Program-made: the position numbers and the translations under genes
Assembly (NCBI RefSeq): GCF_019890675.1
Contig: NZ_JAIOAA010000002.1
Coordinates: forward strand, 434,001 to 498,000
Direction of reading: 5' to 3'
Source: Micromonospora sp. PLK6-60
GTDB taxonomy: Bacteria > Actinomycetota > Actinomycetes > Mycobacteriales > Micromonosporaceae
Length of the DNA stretch: 64,000 nucleotides
Shown: positions 1-8,420 of the stretch, piece after piece
Layout of the letters: every line of letters begins with the position of its first letter
Numbering within the stretch: position 1 is the stretch's first letter
Notes under the pieces: generated by a model
The model's input: only the letters and a program-made list of their open reading frames with translations
The model's database searches: none
What the model was told of the DNA's origin: nothing

Positions 1-90
1 GTTGCGAGCCCCGCAGTCGCGACCAGAGGGATCATGAGCGTGAGGAGTGAGCCGGTGTTGCGAGCCCCGCAGTCGCGACCAGAGGGATCA
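1..90. repeat. 56-bp-period tandem duplication upstream of the sensor kinase
   Basis: Positions 1-34 and 57-90 are identical over 34 bp (both start GTTGCGAGCCCCGCAGTCGC and end GGGATCA). The second copy ends two bases before the kinase ATG, so its GAGGGATCA supplies the kinase ribosome-binding region. The spacer also has the GAGGAGTGAGCC character that I recall in dispersed Micromonospora repeats. A response regulator probably ends just left of the window, but this cannot be seen. Confidence 0.8.
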
Positions 91-92
91 GC

Positions 93-1286
93 ATGAGGGT
101 GCCGCGGCCGACGCTGCGGCTGCGGCTCACCCTGCTCAACGGGGTGCTGCTGGTGGGCGCCGGGGCGATCCTGCTGCTGCTGGCCTGGCTGTTGGTCCGC
201 GACGCGCTGCACCCCACCGACGAGCTGCTGCCGGGCACCACCGTGACGCTCGCCGACGGGCGCACCCTGGACGCCGCGCAGTGGCAGCGGCGGCTGGTCG
301 ACACCACGTCGTGGGAGCTGCTGGCCGAGGGGCTGGGCGCGCTGCTGGCGGTGAGCCTGGTCGGCGTCGCCGGGGCGTACGCGGTCGCCGGCCGGGCGCT
401 GCGGCCGCTGCACCAGGTCACCGCCACCGCGCAGCGGCTCGGCGAGGCCACGCTGGACCAGCGGATCCGCTGGTCCGGCGCGGACGACGAGGTGGCCGAG
501 CTGGCCAAGACCTTCGACGCGATGCTGGACCGGCTGGCCGACTCGTTCGAGGCGCAGAAGCGGTTCGTCGCCAACGCCTCGCACGAGCTGCGCACCCCGC
601 TGGCGGTGATGCGGACCGAGATCGACGTGACGCTCAGCGACGACGAGGCGGATCTCGCCGAGTACCGGCGGATGGCGACCGTCGTCCGGGACGCCTCGGA
701 ACGGGCCAACGGCCTGGTCGACGCGCTGCTGCTGCTGGCCCGCAGCGAGGCGCAAGCCGGTCGGGCGCTCGGCCGGCGTACCGAGTGCGACCTGGCCACC
801 GGGGTGGCGAACGCGCTGTCCGCGGTGCGCCGCGAGGTGGAGCGGATCGGCCTGCGGGTGCGGACCTCGCTGGAACCGGCACCGGTGCTCGGCGACCCGG
901 GCCTGCTGGACCGGCTGGCCGGCAACCTGGTGGAGAACGCGGTCCGCTACAACCACCTCCAGGGCCGGATGTGGGTGCGTACCGGCTCGGACGGCCGGCG
1001 CTCCTGGCTGGTGGTCGGCAACACCGGCTTCGAGGTGCAGCAGGCCGACGTGCCCGGGCTGTTCGAGCCGTTCCGGCGGGGCGGGCAGGAACGCACCGGC
1101 GCGCGCGGCTCCGGGCTGGGGCTGTCCATCGTCCGGGCCGTCTGCACCGCGCACGGCGGGCGGGTGACCGCGGTGGCCCAGCCGGGCGGCGGCCTGGAGG
1201 TCACCGTCACGCTGCCCGCGCCGGGCGCGGCCCCGGTCGAGACCCCGACGGTACGCGCCGGCACGGCCGACGGATCGGCGCGCTGA
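93..1286 (+). CDS. Two-component sensor histidine kinase
   Basis: This 397-residue membrane kinase should autophosphorylate on His and pass the phosphate to a response regulator, probably encoded left of the window. Visible parts in order are membrane segments at about 12-35 and 77-100 around a short extracytoplasmic loop, a HAMP linker (about 100-150), a dimerisation/H box ASHELRTPL with His164, an N box NLVENAVRYN and a G2 box GSGLGLSIV. The G1 box reads VGNTGF in place of the usual DxGxG; actinobacterial kinases often have NTG here, so this need not mean inactivity. The ATG at 93 follows GAGGGATCAGC. The signal sensed is unknown, and the extracytoplasmic loop is only about 40 residues long. 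Confidence 0.9.
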   Translation: MRVPRPTLRLRLTLLNGVLLVGAGAILLLLAWLLVRDALHPTDELLPGTTVTLADGRTLDAAQWQRRLVDTTSWELLAEGLGALLAVSLVGVAGAYAVAGRALRPLHQVTATAQRLGEATLDQRIRWSGADDEVAELAKTFDAMLDRLADSFEAQKRFVANASHELRTPLAVMRTEIDVTLSDDEADLAEYRRMATVVRDASERANGLVDALLLLARSEAQAGRALGRRTECDLATGVANALSAVRREVERIGLRVRTSLEPAPVLGDPGLLDRLAGNLVENAVRYNHLQGRMWVRTGSDGRRSWLVVGNTGFEVQQADVPGLFEPFRRGGQERTGARGSGLGLSIVRAVCTAHGGRVTAVAQPGGGLEVTVTLPAPGAAPVETPTVRAGTADGSAR

Positions 1287-1307
1287 CCCGGCCCGTACGC
1301 TGCCCGG

Positions 1308-2210
1308 GTGCTCGCCGCCTTCGTGCCGATCTGGGTGCTCACCGGCCTGGGCTGGCTCGCCGGGCGGTACCGGCTGCTCGGCGGCGACGCGGAGCGGGTG
1401 CTGGCCGGCTTCGTCTTCCGGCTGGCGATGCCCGCCGCGCTGTTCACCACGCTGTCCCGCGGCCGGCTGGTGTTCCACCCCGGCGCGCTGGGCGCCTTCG
1501 CGGCCGGCACCGCGCTCACCATGGCCCTCGGCTTCGTCCTCTGCGCGGTGCTGCTGCGCCGCGGGCTCGGCGCGGCCACCATCGGGGCGATGGCCGCCGG
1601 CTACGTCAACTCGGCCAACCTCGGCATCCCGGTGGCGCTGCACGTGCTGGGCAACGCCACCTTCCTCACCGAGGTGCTGCTCTTCCAGGTGCTGGTGGTG
1701 ACGCCGATCATCCTGGTGGCGCTGGACCGGGCGGCCGGCCGCCCGCTGCGCCCGGCGACCCTGGCCGGCATGCCGCTGCGCAACCCGGTGATCGCCGGGC
1801 TGGCGCTCGGCGCGCTCTGCTCCGCGCTGCACTGGCGCCCGCCCGAGCTGGTGGCCGCGCCGCTGGCGTTGCTCGGCGCGGCGGCGGTGCCCACCGCGCT
1901 TGTCGCGCTCGGCCTGTCGCTGACCTCCGGCGGCCCCCGGCAGCCGGGCGAGCGGGCCGAGGTGGCCGCCCTGTCCGGGCTGAAGCTGCTGGTCCAGCCG
2001 GTGCTGGCCGGCCTGGCCGGGTGGGCCGTCGGCCTCGGCCGGGCCGACCTGCTCGCGCTGGTGGTCTGTGCCGCGCTGCCCACCGCGCAGAACACCTGGA
2101 CCTACGCCGCTGAGTACGGCCAGGGCGAGTCGGTGGCCCGCCGGACGGTGCTGGTGAGCACCGCGCTGTCGATGGCCACCCTGGCGTGCGCCGGCTGGCT
2201 GCTGAGCTGA
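1308..2210 (+). CDS. AEC-family (auxin efflux carrier-like) permease
   Basis: This 300-residue protein is almost entirely hydrophobic, with about ten membrane segments in two halves, as in the AEC (auxin efflux carrier) transporter family. Family-like features are an N-terminal PIWVLTGLGWLAGR segment, VNSANLGIPVALHVLG in the middle and ALPTAQNTWTYA near the C terminus. AEC carriers in bacteria export or import small organic acids; the substrate here cannot be read from sequence. The GTG at 1308 lies 21 bp after the kinase stop and could be co-transcribed with it. No clear Shine-Dalgarno is visible (GCTGCCCGG precedes it). Confidence 0.85.
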   Translation: MLAAFVPIWVLTGLGWLAGRYRLLGGDAERVLAGFVFRLAMPAALFTTLSRGRLVFHPGALGAFAAGTALTMALGFVLCAVLLRRGLGAATIGAMAAGYVNSANLGIPVALHVLGNATFLTEVLLFQVLVVTPIILVALDRAAGRPLRPATLAGMPLRNPVIAGLALGALCSALHWRPPELVAAPLALLGAAAVPTALVALGLSLTSGGPRQPGERAEVAALSGLKLLVQPVLAGLAGWAVGLGRADLLALVVCAALPTAQNTWTYAAEYGQGESVARRTVLVSTALSMATLACAGWLLS

Positions 2211-2290
2211 GCGGGGCAGGCGACAACTCGGTTGCGCGGGCTGCCGGGGCGTGGCAGTTTCGCCCGGTCAAAGCAACGGGAGGAACGACC

Positions 2291-2677
2291 GTGACCGCAC
2301 GGATCTACAACGTCAGCGTCGACTGCCGGGACACGTACGCCCTGGCCGGCTTCTGGTCCGAGGTCTGGGGCTGCCCCCGGCACCCGGACGACTTCCCCGG
2401 CGACCCGGAGGCCCGGCTGGATCCGCCGGGCGGGCCGGTGGTGCTCTTCCTCGCCGTGCCGGAGGGCAAGGCGGTGAAGAACCGGCTGCACTTCGACCTG
2501 GAGCCGACCGACCGGACCCGGGCCGAGGAGGTCGAGCGGCTGCTCGGCATCGGTGCCACCCTGGTCGCCGACCACACCCGCCCGGACGGCACCGGCTGGG
2601 TGGTGCTCGCCGACCCCGAGGGCAACGAGTTCTGCGTGCTGCGCAGCGCGCCCGAACGGGCCGCCACCTCCGGCTGA
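2291..2677 (+). CDS. VOC (glyoxalase/bleomycin-resistance fold) family protein
   Basis: This is a 128-residue single-module VOC protein. The N-terminal INVSVDCRDTYALAGFW and the C-terminal WVVLADPEGNEFCVLR are the paired beta-alpha-beta halves typical of the glyoxalase/dioxygenase fold; LHFDLEP in the middle holds the likely metal-ligand His. The GTG at 2291 is chosen because GGGAGGA lies 6 nt upstream. VOC proteins range from lyases to antibiotic-binding proteins and the substrate is unknown. It faces the next gene tail to tail across a hairpin. Confidence 0.85.
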   Translation: MTARIYNVSVDCRDTYALAGFWSEVWGCPRHPDDFPGDPEARLDPPGGPVVLFLAVPEGKAVKNRLHFDLEPTDRTRAEEVERLLGIGATLVADHTRPDGTGWVVLADPEGNEFCVLRSAPERAATSG

Positions 2678-2685
2678 GACGCGGC

Positions 2686-2719
2686 GGGCCCCGGCCGCCG
2701 GTGGCGGTGGCCGGGGCCC
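2686..2719. terminator. Bidirectional hairpin between convergent genes
   Basis: GGGCCCCGGCC (2686-2696) pairs perfectly with GGCCGGGGCCC (2709-2719) around a 12-nt loop, in the 54-bp gap between two convergent genes. There is no U-tract, as is usual in high-GC actinobacteria. Confidence 0.65.
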
Positions 2720-2731
2720 GGCGTCGCGGTC

Positions 2732-3589
2732 CTACCTCTGCTCGATCTGGCCGCGGATGCCGGCCAGCTCGGCCTGCGCCTCGGCACCGGTCTTGAAGTA
2801 CATGATGATCATGCCGAGGCTGCCCTTGTCGCTCCACAGGCAGACGCCGAGCGGCACCTTCTGCGTCTCGGCGTCGCCGCACTTGGCCGACCCGCCGAGC
2901 GGGCCCGGGTCGACGTTCTTCATCTCACCGAGCTCGACGGCGCTGCTCCGCGCGCCCGTGATGCTGTCGTCGAGGGTCTTGTCCGGGTCGGTGTTCAGCC
3001 CGGACGCCGCGGCGACCATGACCAGGTTCCGCTCCTCCAGGCTGCCGTAGAACGCGCCGACGGCGCTTGTCGAGTCCGGCAGCGACTCCTTCAGCCCGCT
3101 CTCGAGCTGCCCGGCGCCCTGCTCGAACTGCGGGTCGGTGGCCCGGGCCCGCCCGCCCAGGGTGTCCGGCGCGACCACCCGGACCTTGGTGGTGTCCACG
3201 GCCTCCTTGACGTCGTCCTTCACCACGTACCAGATGAGCGCGCCGCCGCCGAGGCAGAGCAGCAGCACCGCGGCGAGGACGATCAGCAGGATCCGCCCGA
3301 CCCGGGACTTCTTCGGCGGCGGTCCGGCCGGCGGCCCGTACGCCGGGTCGCCGGGCGGGAAGCCGCCCGGCTGCGGCGGACCGGGGTAGCCGCCGGACGC
3401 CGGGTAGCCGGGCTGCGCCGGGTAGCCGGGCTGCGGGGGCGGGTAGCCGCCGGCGGTCTCGCCGTACCCGCCGGGGTGGCCGCCCTGCGCGGGCGGGTAG
3501 CCGCCGGGCTGCTGCGGCGGCGGGTACGAGCCGTAGGGTGCGCCGGAACCCGGCTGCGGGGGGTACGGATTGGCCGGCGGCTGGGACAT
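2732..3589 (-). CDS. Proline/glycine-rich single-pass membrane protein (paralog 2 of a tandem pair)
   Basis: This 285-residue protein has a cytoplasmic PPxG/GGYPP-rich N-terminal third, one membrane segment at about 105-130 (ILLIVLAAVLLLCLGGG) and an extracytoplasmic domain. That domain holds FYGSLEERNLVMVAAASGL, two cysteines spaced as in AKCG...VGVCLW-type segments, and a final IRGQIEQ. The same C-terminal pattern appears in the gene immediately upstream, so the two are duplicates. The ATG at 3589 follows GGAGCTGACCCG, nearly the same leader as its paralog. I do not recognise a defined family. The layout resembles actinobacterial envelope or secretion-associated proteins, but that is only a guess. 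Co-transcription is likely (91-bp gap). Confidence 0.75.
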   Translation of the reverse strand: MSQPPANPYPPQPGSGAPYGSYPPPQQPGGYPPAQGGHPGGYGETAGGYPPPQPGYPAQPGYPASGGYPGPPQPGGFPPGDPAYGPPAGPPPKKSRVGRILLIVLAAVLLLCLGGGALIWYVVKDDVKEAVDTTKVRVVAPDTLGGRARATDPQFEQGAGQLESGLKESLPDSTSAVGAFYGSLEERNLVMVAAASGLNTDPDKTLDDSITGARSSAVELGEMKNVDPGPLGGSAKCGDAETQKVPLGVCLWSDKGSLGMIIMYFKTGAEAQAELAGIRGQIEQR

Positions 3590-3680
3590 CGGGTCAGCTC
3601 CAGGTTTTTCGACGAGAAAGACGTGATGGTAGCGGGCTCGGACCAGGCCCGAGGGGTCCACTGTCGACCGCGGCGGTCGC

Positions 3681-4727
3681 TCAGGACTGCTTCTCGATCT
3701 GCCCCCGGACCTTGACGAACTGCGCCTTCGCCTTGGCCGCCGAGGAGAAGAAGAAGAGCAGCACACCGACGCTGCCGGTGTCCGCCCAGACGCAGACGCC
3801 GATCGGGACGTCGGAGCCCTCACCGTCGCCGCAACTGGCGCGTCCGCCCAGCGGGCCGGGCGGCACGGGCGTCATCTTCTCGACCGACAGCTCGGTGCGG
3901 AAGCCCTCGACCGCGTCGTCCAGCTCCTTCTCGGGGTCGAGGATCAGGCCGGAGGCCGCCGCCACCATCACCAGGTTTCGCTTTTCCGGGCTGCCGTAGA
4001 AGGCGCTGACCGCGCCCGTCTCGTTCTGCACGGTGGATTTCATGTCGCCGAGCATCTCGGCGGCCAGCGCCCGCAGCTCCGGGTCGGTGCTCTTGGCCCG
4101 GCCGGAGAGCGTCTTGGGGGTGACCAGCCGGACCCGGGGGAACTTCTCGGTCGCCTCGGGCTCCTCGTCGTCGGTGGCGGACGGGCTGGGGGCGGCGGTC
4201 TCCGGCGCGGCCGTGCCGGTCGGGGTCGGGCGGGCCGACGGGGTGTCCTGCTCGTCACCGGAGAGGGCCACGTAGGCGAGACCGCCGCCGCCCAGGCAGA
4301 GCACGAGCAGGCCGACCAGGGAGAGGGAGAGGACCAGCGGCAGCGAGGACTTCTTCGCCGGCGGCGCGGGCGGGAAGCCGCCGGGCGCCATCCCGTACGG
4401 CGTGGTCGGCTGCGCCCCGGCCGGTGGCGGACCCCAGCCGCCCTGCGGCGCACCCCAGCTGCCAGCCGGCGGCGCGCCCTGCGGCGGACCCCAGGCCGGT
4501 GCGCCCGGCCCCTGCTGCGGGTGGCCCGACGTCGGCGCGACCGGGTACGCCGTGGTCGGCTGCTCGCCGGGGTGCGGCACGGCCGGGTAGGCGGCGGTCG
4601 GCTGCTCGCCGGCGCGGGGGCCCGGCACGGCGGGCCAGCCGCCGGGCGCGGTCGGGTCCGGGTACTGGCCCGGGGTGGTGGGGTGTTCCGGCTGCCGGGA
4701 CCAGGGGTCGACCGGGGGTGAGGACAT
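3681..4727 (-). CDS. Proline/glycine-rich single-pass membrane protein (paralog 1 of a tandem pair)
   Basis: This 348-residue protein starts at the ATG at 4727, preceded by GGAGCTGATCTG. It has a low-complexity Pro/Gly/Gln N terminus (PTTAYPV and GAPQGG units), a membrane segment (LPLVLSLSLVGLLVLCLG) and a Thr/Pro/Glu-rich linker. The C-terminal domain matches the downstream paralog: FYGSPEKRNLVMVAAASGL, two conserved cysteines and VRGQIEKQS at the end. The cysteines probably form a disulfide outside the membrane. No catalytic motif is visible. The linker is longer and more acidic than in paralog 2, so the two copies have diverged mainly outside the terminal domain. Confidence 0.75.
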   Translation of the reverse strand: MSSPPVDPWSRQPEHPTTPGQYPDPTAPGGWPAVPGPRAGEQPTAAYPAVPHPGEQPTTAYPVAPTSGHPQQGPGAPAWGPPQGAPPAGSWGAPQGGWGPPPAGAQPTTPYGMAPGGFPPAPPAKKSSLPLVLSLSLVGLLVLCLGGGGLAYVALSGDEQDTPSARPTPTGTAAPETAAPSPSATDDEEPEATEKFPRVRLVTPKTLSGRAKSTDPELRALAAEMLGDMKSTVQNETGAVSAFYGSPEKRNLVMVAAASGLILDPEKELDDAVEGFRTELSVEKMTPVPPGPLGGRASCGDGEGSDVPIGVCVWADTGSVGVLLFFFSSAAKAKAQFVKVRGQIEKQS

Positions 4728-4808
4728 CAGATCAGCTCCAGGCGGGGAGGGAGGAACAGGTGATCGTACCCAGTGGTCGCTCACCTGTCGCCGCCGGTCC
4801 GGAGACGA

Positions 4809-4860
4809 CGACCGCGGTGGCCGGACCGTCCGGTGTGGACGAGCCCGGCCACCGCGGTCG
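4809..4860 (-). terminator. Terminator hairpin after the fadA-fadB operon
   Basis: CGACCGCGGTGGCCGG (4809-4824) pairs perfectly with CCGGCCACCGCGGTCG (4845-4860) around a 20-nt loop. It lies 44 bp past the fadB stop codon on the minus strand. Confidence 0.7.
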
Positions 4861-4904
4861 CGGGGGAGCGGGGGTGGCGCGGTCGGTGTGCCCGGCCGGA
4901 TCCG

Positions 4905-6968
4905 TCAGCGCAGGCTGGCGACCCCGCGCGGGAGGAACCGGCGGCCGGTGACCCGCTCGGCGGTGCCGGTCCGGTCCAGGTACGGCGTGACGCCGCCCAG
5001 GTGGAACGGCCAGCCCGCGCCGAGGATCATGCACAGGTCGATGTCCTGCGCCTCGGCGACGACGCCCTCGTCGAGCATCAGCCGGATCTCCTGCGCCAGC
5101 GAGTCGAGCGCGTTCTGCCGGACCTGCTCCTCGGTGAGCGGCTGGTCGCCGACCACGAGCAGCTTGGCCACCTCGTCGTTGATCTGGTCGTCGACCACGA
5201 TCGGCTGGCCGGAGTCGGCGATCCGCTTCAGGTTCTCGCTGACCCCGAACCGGTCGGGGAACGCCGCGTGCAGGGTGCCGCCCACGTGGTACGCCACGGC
5301 CGGGCCGACCAGCTGGAGCAGGGCGAGCGGCCGCATCGGCAGGCCCAGCGGGTCCAGCGCGGCGTTCGCCACGTCCAGCGGGGTGCCGGCGTCGACGGCG
5401 GCGAAGACGGCGCCGAGGAAGCGGGTCAGCAGCCGGTTCACCACGAACGCCGGGGCGTCCTTCACCAGCACCGACGACTTCTTCAGCTGCTTGCCGACGG
5501 CGAAGGCGGTGGCCAGGGTGGCGTCGTCGGTCCGCTCGCCCCGGACGATCTCCAGCAGCGGCAGCACGGCGACCGGGTTGAAGAAGTGGAAGCCGACCAC
5601 CCGCTCCGGGTGGGCCAGGTCGGCGGCCATCTCGGTGATGGACAGCGAGGAGGTGTTGGTGGCGAGCACCGCCTCCGGCTTGACGATCTGCTCCAGCTCG
5701 GCCCAGACCTGCTTCTTGACGTTCAGGTCCTCGAAGACGGCCTCGATGACGAAGTCGGCGTCGGCGAATACCGCCTTGTCGACCGAGCCGCTGACCAGGC
5801 CGTACAGCTTGGCGGCGGTGCCCTTGTCCATCCGGCCCTTGCTGACGGCCTTCTCGATCTGGGCGTGCACGTAGCCGACGCCCTTGTCGACCCGCGACTG
5901 GTCCAGGTCGGTCAGCACGACCGGCACCTGGAGGCGGCGGGCGAAGAGCAGCGCGAGCTGGCTGGCCATCAGGCCGGCGCCGACGATGCCGACCTTGGTG
6001 ACCGGTCGGGCCAGCCCCTTGTCCGGCGCGCCGGCCGGCCGCTTGGCCCGCCGCTGCACCAGGTCGAAGGCGTAGAGGCCGCTGCGCAGTTCCTCGGAGA
6101 AGACCAGGTCCGCGAGGGCCTCGTCCTCGGCGGCGGTGCCGGTGGCGAAGTCCGCGTCCTTCGCCGTCTCCAGCAGGTCCAGCGCCTTGTACGCGGCCGG
6201 GACCGCGCCGTGCAGCCGCGCATCGAGGGTCTGCCGGGCGAAGTAGAGCACGCCCGCCCACATGTCCTTGTCGACCTCGGGCCGGGTCACGGTGACCGCG
6301 CCCCGGACCACGCCGGCGGCCCACTCCAGGGACCGCTCCAGGAAGTCGGCCGGCTCCAGCAGCACGTCCGCGATGCCCATCTCGGCCGCCTGCTTCGGCT
6401 TGAGCATCTTGTTCTGCATCAGCGGGTTCTGGATGATCACCTGGGTGGCCGCCGGGATGCCGATCAGGTTCGGCAGCAGCTGGGTGCCGCCCCAGCCGGG
6501 GACCAGGCCGAGCGAGACCTCGGGCAGCGCGAGGGCCGCCGCGCCCGCCGACAGGGTCCGGTAGTGGCAGTGCAGGGCCAGCTCCAGGCCGCCGCCCATC
6601 GCCGCGCCGTTGACGAAGGCGAAGGTGGGGACCGTGCTGTCCTTGAGCCGGGCGAAGACCCGGTGGCCGAGCCGGCCGATCTCCACCGCCTGGTCGCGGT
6701 CCGCGAGGGCCGGCAGGCCGACGATGTCGGCACCCACGCAGAAGATGTACGGCTTGCCGGTGACCGCGATGAACGCCGGGTCCGCCGCCAGCGCGGCGGT
6801 GATCGCCTCGTCCAGGCTGGTCAGCCCGGCCGGGCCGAAGGTGTTCGGCTTGGTGTGGTCGAAGCCGTTGTCCAGGGTGATCAGGGCGGCGGGACGGTCC
6901 AGCCCCGGTACGTCCACCTGGCGCAGCAGCGCCTTCGTGACGACCTCGTTCGGTGCGGTGAGGCTCAC
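4905..6968 (-). CDS. fadB: Fused enoyl-CoA hydratase / 3-hydroxyacyl-CoA dehydrogenase (beta-oxidation alpha subunit)
   Basis: This 687-residue bifunctional enzyme hydrates 2-enoyl-CoA and oxidises the 3-hydroxyacyl-CoA product with NAD. The N-terminal crotonase half has the oxyanion-hole region TGKPYIFCVGADI and the catalytic Glu pair in GGGLEL (E129) and LPEVSLGL (E150). The Rossmann half begins with VGIVGAGLMASQLALLFARR (326-345), followed by NTSSLSITEMA and GFHFFNPV, the signature of hydroxyacyl-CoA dehydrogenases. The length matches actinobacterial FadB. The GTG at 6968 overlaps the upstream thiolase stop in GTGA (4 bp), so the two subunits of the trifunctional complex are translationally coupled. 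The cofactor loop has MASQ where many homologs have MGAG, as I recall for Streptomyces FadB. Confidence 0.95.
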   Translation of the reverse strand: MSLTAPNEVVTKALLRQVDVPGLDRPAALITLDNGFDHTKPNTFGPAGLTSLDEAITAALAADPAFIAVTGKPYIFCVGADIVGLPALADRDQAVEIGRLGHRVFARLKDSTVPTFAFVNGAAMGGGLELALHCHYRTLSAGAAALALPEVSLGLVPGWGGTQLLPNLIGIPAATQVIIQNPLMQNKMLKPKQAAEMGIADVLLEPADFLERSLEWAAGVVRGAVTVTRPEVDKDMWAGVLYFARQTLDARLHGAVPAAYKALDLLETAKDADFATGTAAEDEALADLVFSEELRSGLYAFDLVQRRAKRPAGAPDKGLARPVTKVGIVGAGLMASQLALLFARRLQVPVVLTDLDQSRVDKGVGYVHAQIEKAVSKGRMDKGTAAKLYGLVSGSVDKAVFADADFVIEAVFEDLNVKKQVWAELEQIVKPEAVLATNTSSLSITEMAADLAHPERVVGFHFFNPVAVLPLLEIVRGERTDDATLATAFAVGKQLKKSSVLVKDAPAFVVNRLLTRFLGAVFAAVDAGTPLDVANAALDPLGLPMRPLALLQLVGPAVAYHVGGTLHAAFPDRFGVSENLKRIADSGQPIVVDDQINDEVAKLLVVGDQPLTEEQVRQNALDSLAQEIRLMLDEGVVAEAQDIDLCMILGAGWPFHLGGVTPYLDRTGTAERVTGRRFLPRGVASLR

Positions 6969-8161
6969 TTGTTGCCCTCCGTCCAGTGCGGGTTCTCCCA
7001 GATGACCGTGCCGCCCATGCCGATGCCGATGCACATGGCGGTGACGCCGTAGCGGACCTCGGGGTGCTCGGCGAACTGCCGGGACAGCTGGGTCATCAGC
7101 CGTACGCCGGAGGAGGCCAGCGGGTGGCCGATGGCGATCGCCCCGCCCCACGCGTTGACCCGCGGGTCGTCGTCGGCGATGCCGAAGTGGTCGAGGAAGG
7201 CGAGCACCTGCACGGCGAACGCCTCGTTCAGCTCGAACAGGCCGATGTCGTCGATGGTCAGGCCGGCGATGCGCAGCGCCTTCTCCGTCGACGGGATCGG
7301 GCCGACGCCCATCACCTCGGGCTCGACGCCGACGAAGCCGTACGACACCAGCCGCATGCCGACCGGGAGGCCCAGCTCGCGGGCGGTCTCCTCGGCGACC
7401 AGCAGGGCCGCGGTGGCACCGTCGTTGAGGCCGGCCGCGTTGCCCGCGGTGACCTTGCCGTGCGGGCGGAACGGCGTCTTCAGGGTGGCCAGCTTCTCCA
7501 GCGAGGTCTCCCGGGGAGCCTCGTCGGTGGTGGCCAGGCCCCAGCCGGTCTCCGGGTCGCGGACGGCGACCGACACCAGGTCGCCCTGGAGCTTGCCGTC
7601 GGCGTACGCCTTGGCGGTCTTCTCCTGGGAGGCCAGCGCGAAGGCGTCCGTGCGCTCCTTGGTGATGTGCGGGACCCGGTCGTGCAGGTTCTCCGCGGTG
7701 GCGCCCATGACCAGGGCGGACGGGTCGACCAGCTTCTCCGCGACGATCCGCGGGTTGGGGTCGACGCCCTCGCCCATCGGGTGCCGGCCCATGTGCTCGA
7801 CACCGCCGGCGATGGCCACGTCGTACGCGCCCATGGCGATGCCGCCGGCCACGGTGGTGACCGCGGTCATCGCGCCGGCGCACATCCGGTCGATGGCGAA
7901 GCCGGGCACGGTCTTGGGCAGGCCGGCCAGCAGGGCGGCGGTGCGGCCGATGGTCAGGCCCTGGTCGCCGATCTGGGTGGTGGCCGCGATGGCGACCTCC
8001 TCGACCCGCTCCGGCGGCAGCTGGGGGTTGCGCCGCATCAGCTCGCGGATGCAGCGGATCACCAGGTCGTCGGCGCGGGTGTTGGCGTACATGCCACCCG
8101 CCTTGCCGAACGGGGTACGGACGCCGTCGACGAAGACGACATCCCGAACTTCACGGGGCAC
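6965..8161 (-). CDS. fadA: Acetyl-CoA acyltransferase (3-ketoacyl-CoA thiolase)
   Basis: This 398-residue thiolase cleaves 3-ketoacyl-CoA to acetyl-CoA and a shortened acyl-CoA, the last step of beta-oxidation. It shows the acyl-enzyme cysteine in DRMCAGAMTAV (C94), NEAFAVQ, the His motif GGAIAIGHPLASSG and the second cysteine in VTAMCIGIGMGG. The GTG at 8161 is chosen because GAGGAGG lies about 7 nt upstream; longer reading frames would add unrelated sequence. It is the first gene of the fadA-fadB operon. A small inverted repeat about 100 bp upstream (8260-8271) might be an operator. Confidence 0.95.
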   Translation of the reverse strand: MPREVRDVVFVDGVRTPFGKAGGMYANTRADDLVIRCIRELMRRNPQLPPERVEEVAIAATTQIGDQGLTIGRTAALLAGLPKTVPGFAIDRMCAGAMTAVTTVAGGIAMGAYDVAIAGGVEHMGRHPMGEGVDPNPRIVAEKLVDPSALVMGATAENLHDRVPHITKERTDAFALASQEKTAKAYADGKLQGDLVSVAVRDPETGWGLATTDEAPRETSLEKLATLKTPFRPHGKVTAGNAAGLNDGATAALLVAEETARELGLPVGMRLVSYGFVGVEPEVMGVGPIPSTEKALRIAGLTIDDIGLFELNEAFAVQVLAFLDHFGIADDDPRVNAWGGAIAIGHPLASSGVRLMTQLSRQFAEHPEVRYGVTAMCIGIGMGGTVIWENPHWTEGNK

Positions 8162-8259
8162 TTGGAGCCTCCTCTTCGACCATGATTCGGCCGCGCCGCC
8201 GCGGGGCGCGCACGAACCGAACAAGGGTCGGCCGGCACTGGCGTGGGTCCCTCGGATGC

Positions 8260-8271
8260 TACTCGCCAGTA
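8260..8271. promoter_or_regulatory. Possible operator upstream of fadA
   Basis: TACTCGCCAGTA is an imperfect palindrome (TACT/AGTA arms) about 100 bp upstream of the fadA GTG, in a comparatively AT-rich patch. Its size and position suit a TetR-type fatty-acid regulator, but no regulator is encoded nearby and a single 12-bp site could be chance. Confidence 0.3.
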
Positions 8272-8342
8272 ACCAACCCCGACACCACCCCCCATGTGGC
8301 CCACCCCACACCCCTGCCCGCCCTCACCCGGCCTCCGCTCCC

Positions 8343-8403
8343 GTTGATCATGAAGTTTGCGTCTTCGGCTCGGCGTGTCGCCGACGCAAACTTCATGATC
8401 AAC
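8343..8403. repeat. Long palindromic repeat (family A, copy 1) after RNase D
   Basis: A 21-bp perfect inverted repeat begins GTTGATCATGAAGTTTGCG (arms 8343-8363 and 8383-8403) around a 19-nt loop. It lies 18 bp past the RNase D stop. Near-identical copies occur at 30754-30822 and 56282-56345, each at gene 3' ends. It may act as a terminator as well as a dispersed repeat. Confidence 0.85.
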
Positions 8404-8420
8404 AAGGTGCAGGGTGGGGG

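Noticed and set aside
93..1286. Inactive sensor kinase because the G1 box lacks Asp
   Set aside because: NTG in this position is common in actinobacterial kinases and the H, N and G2 boxes are intact.
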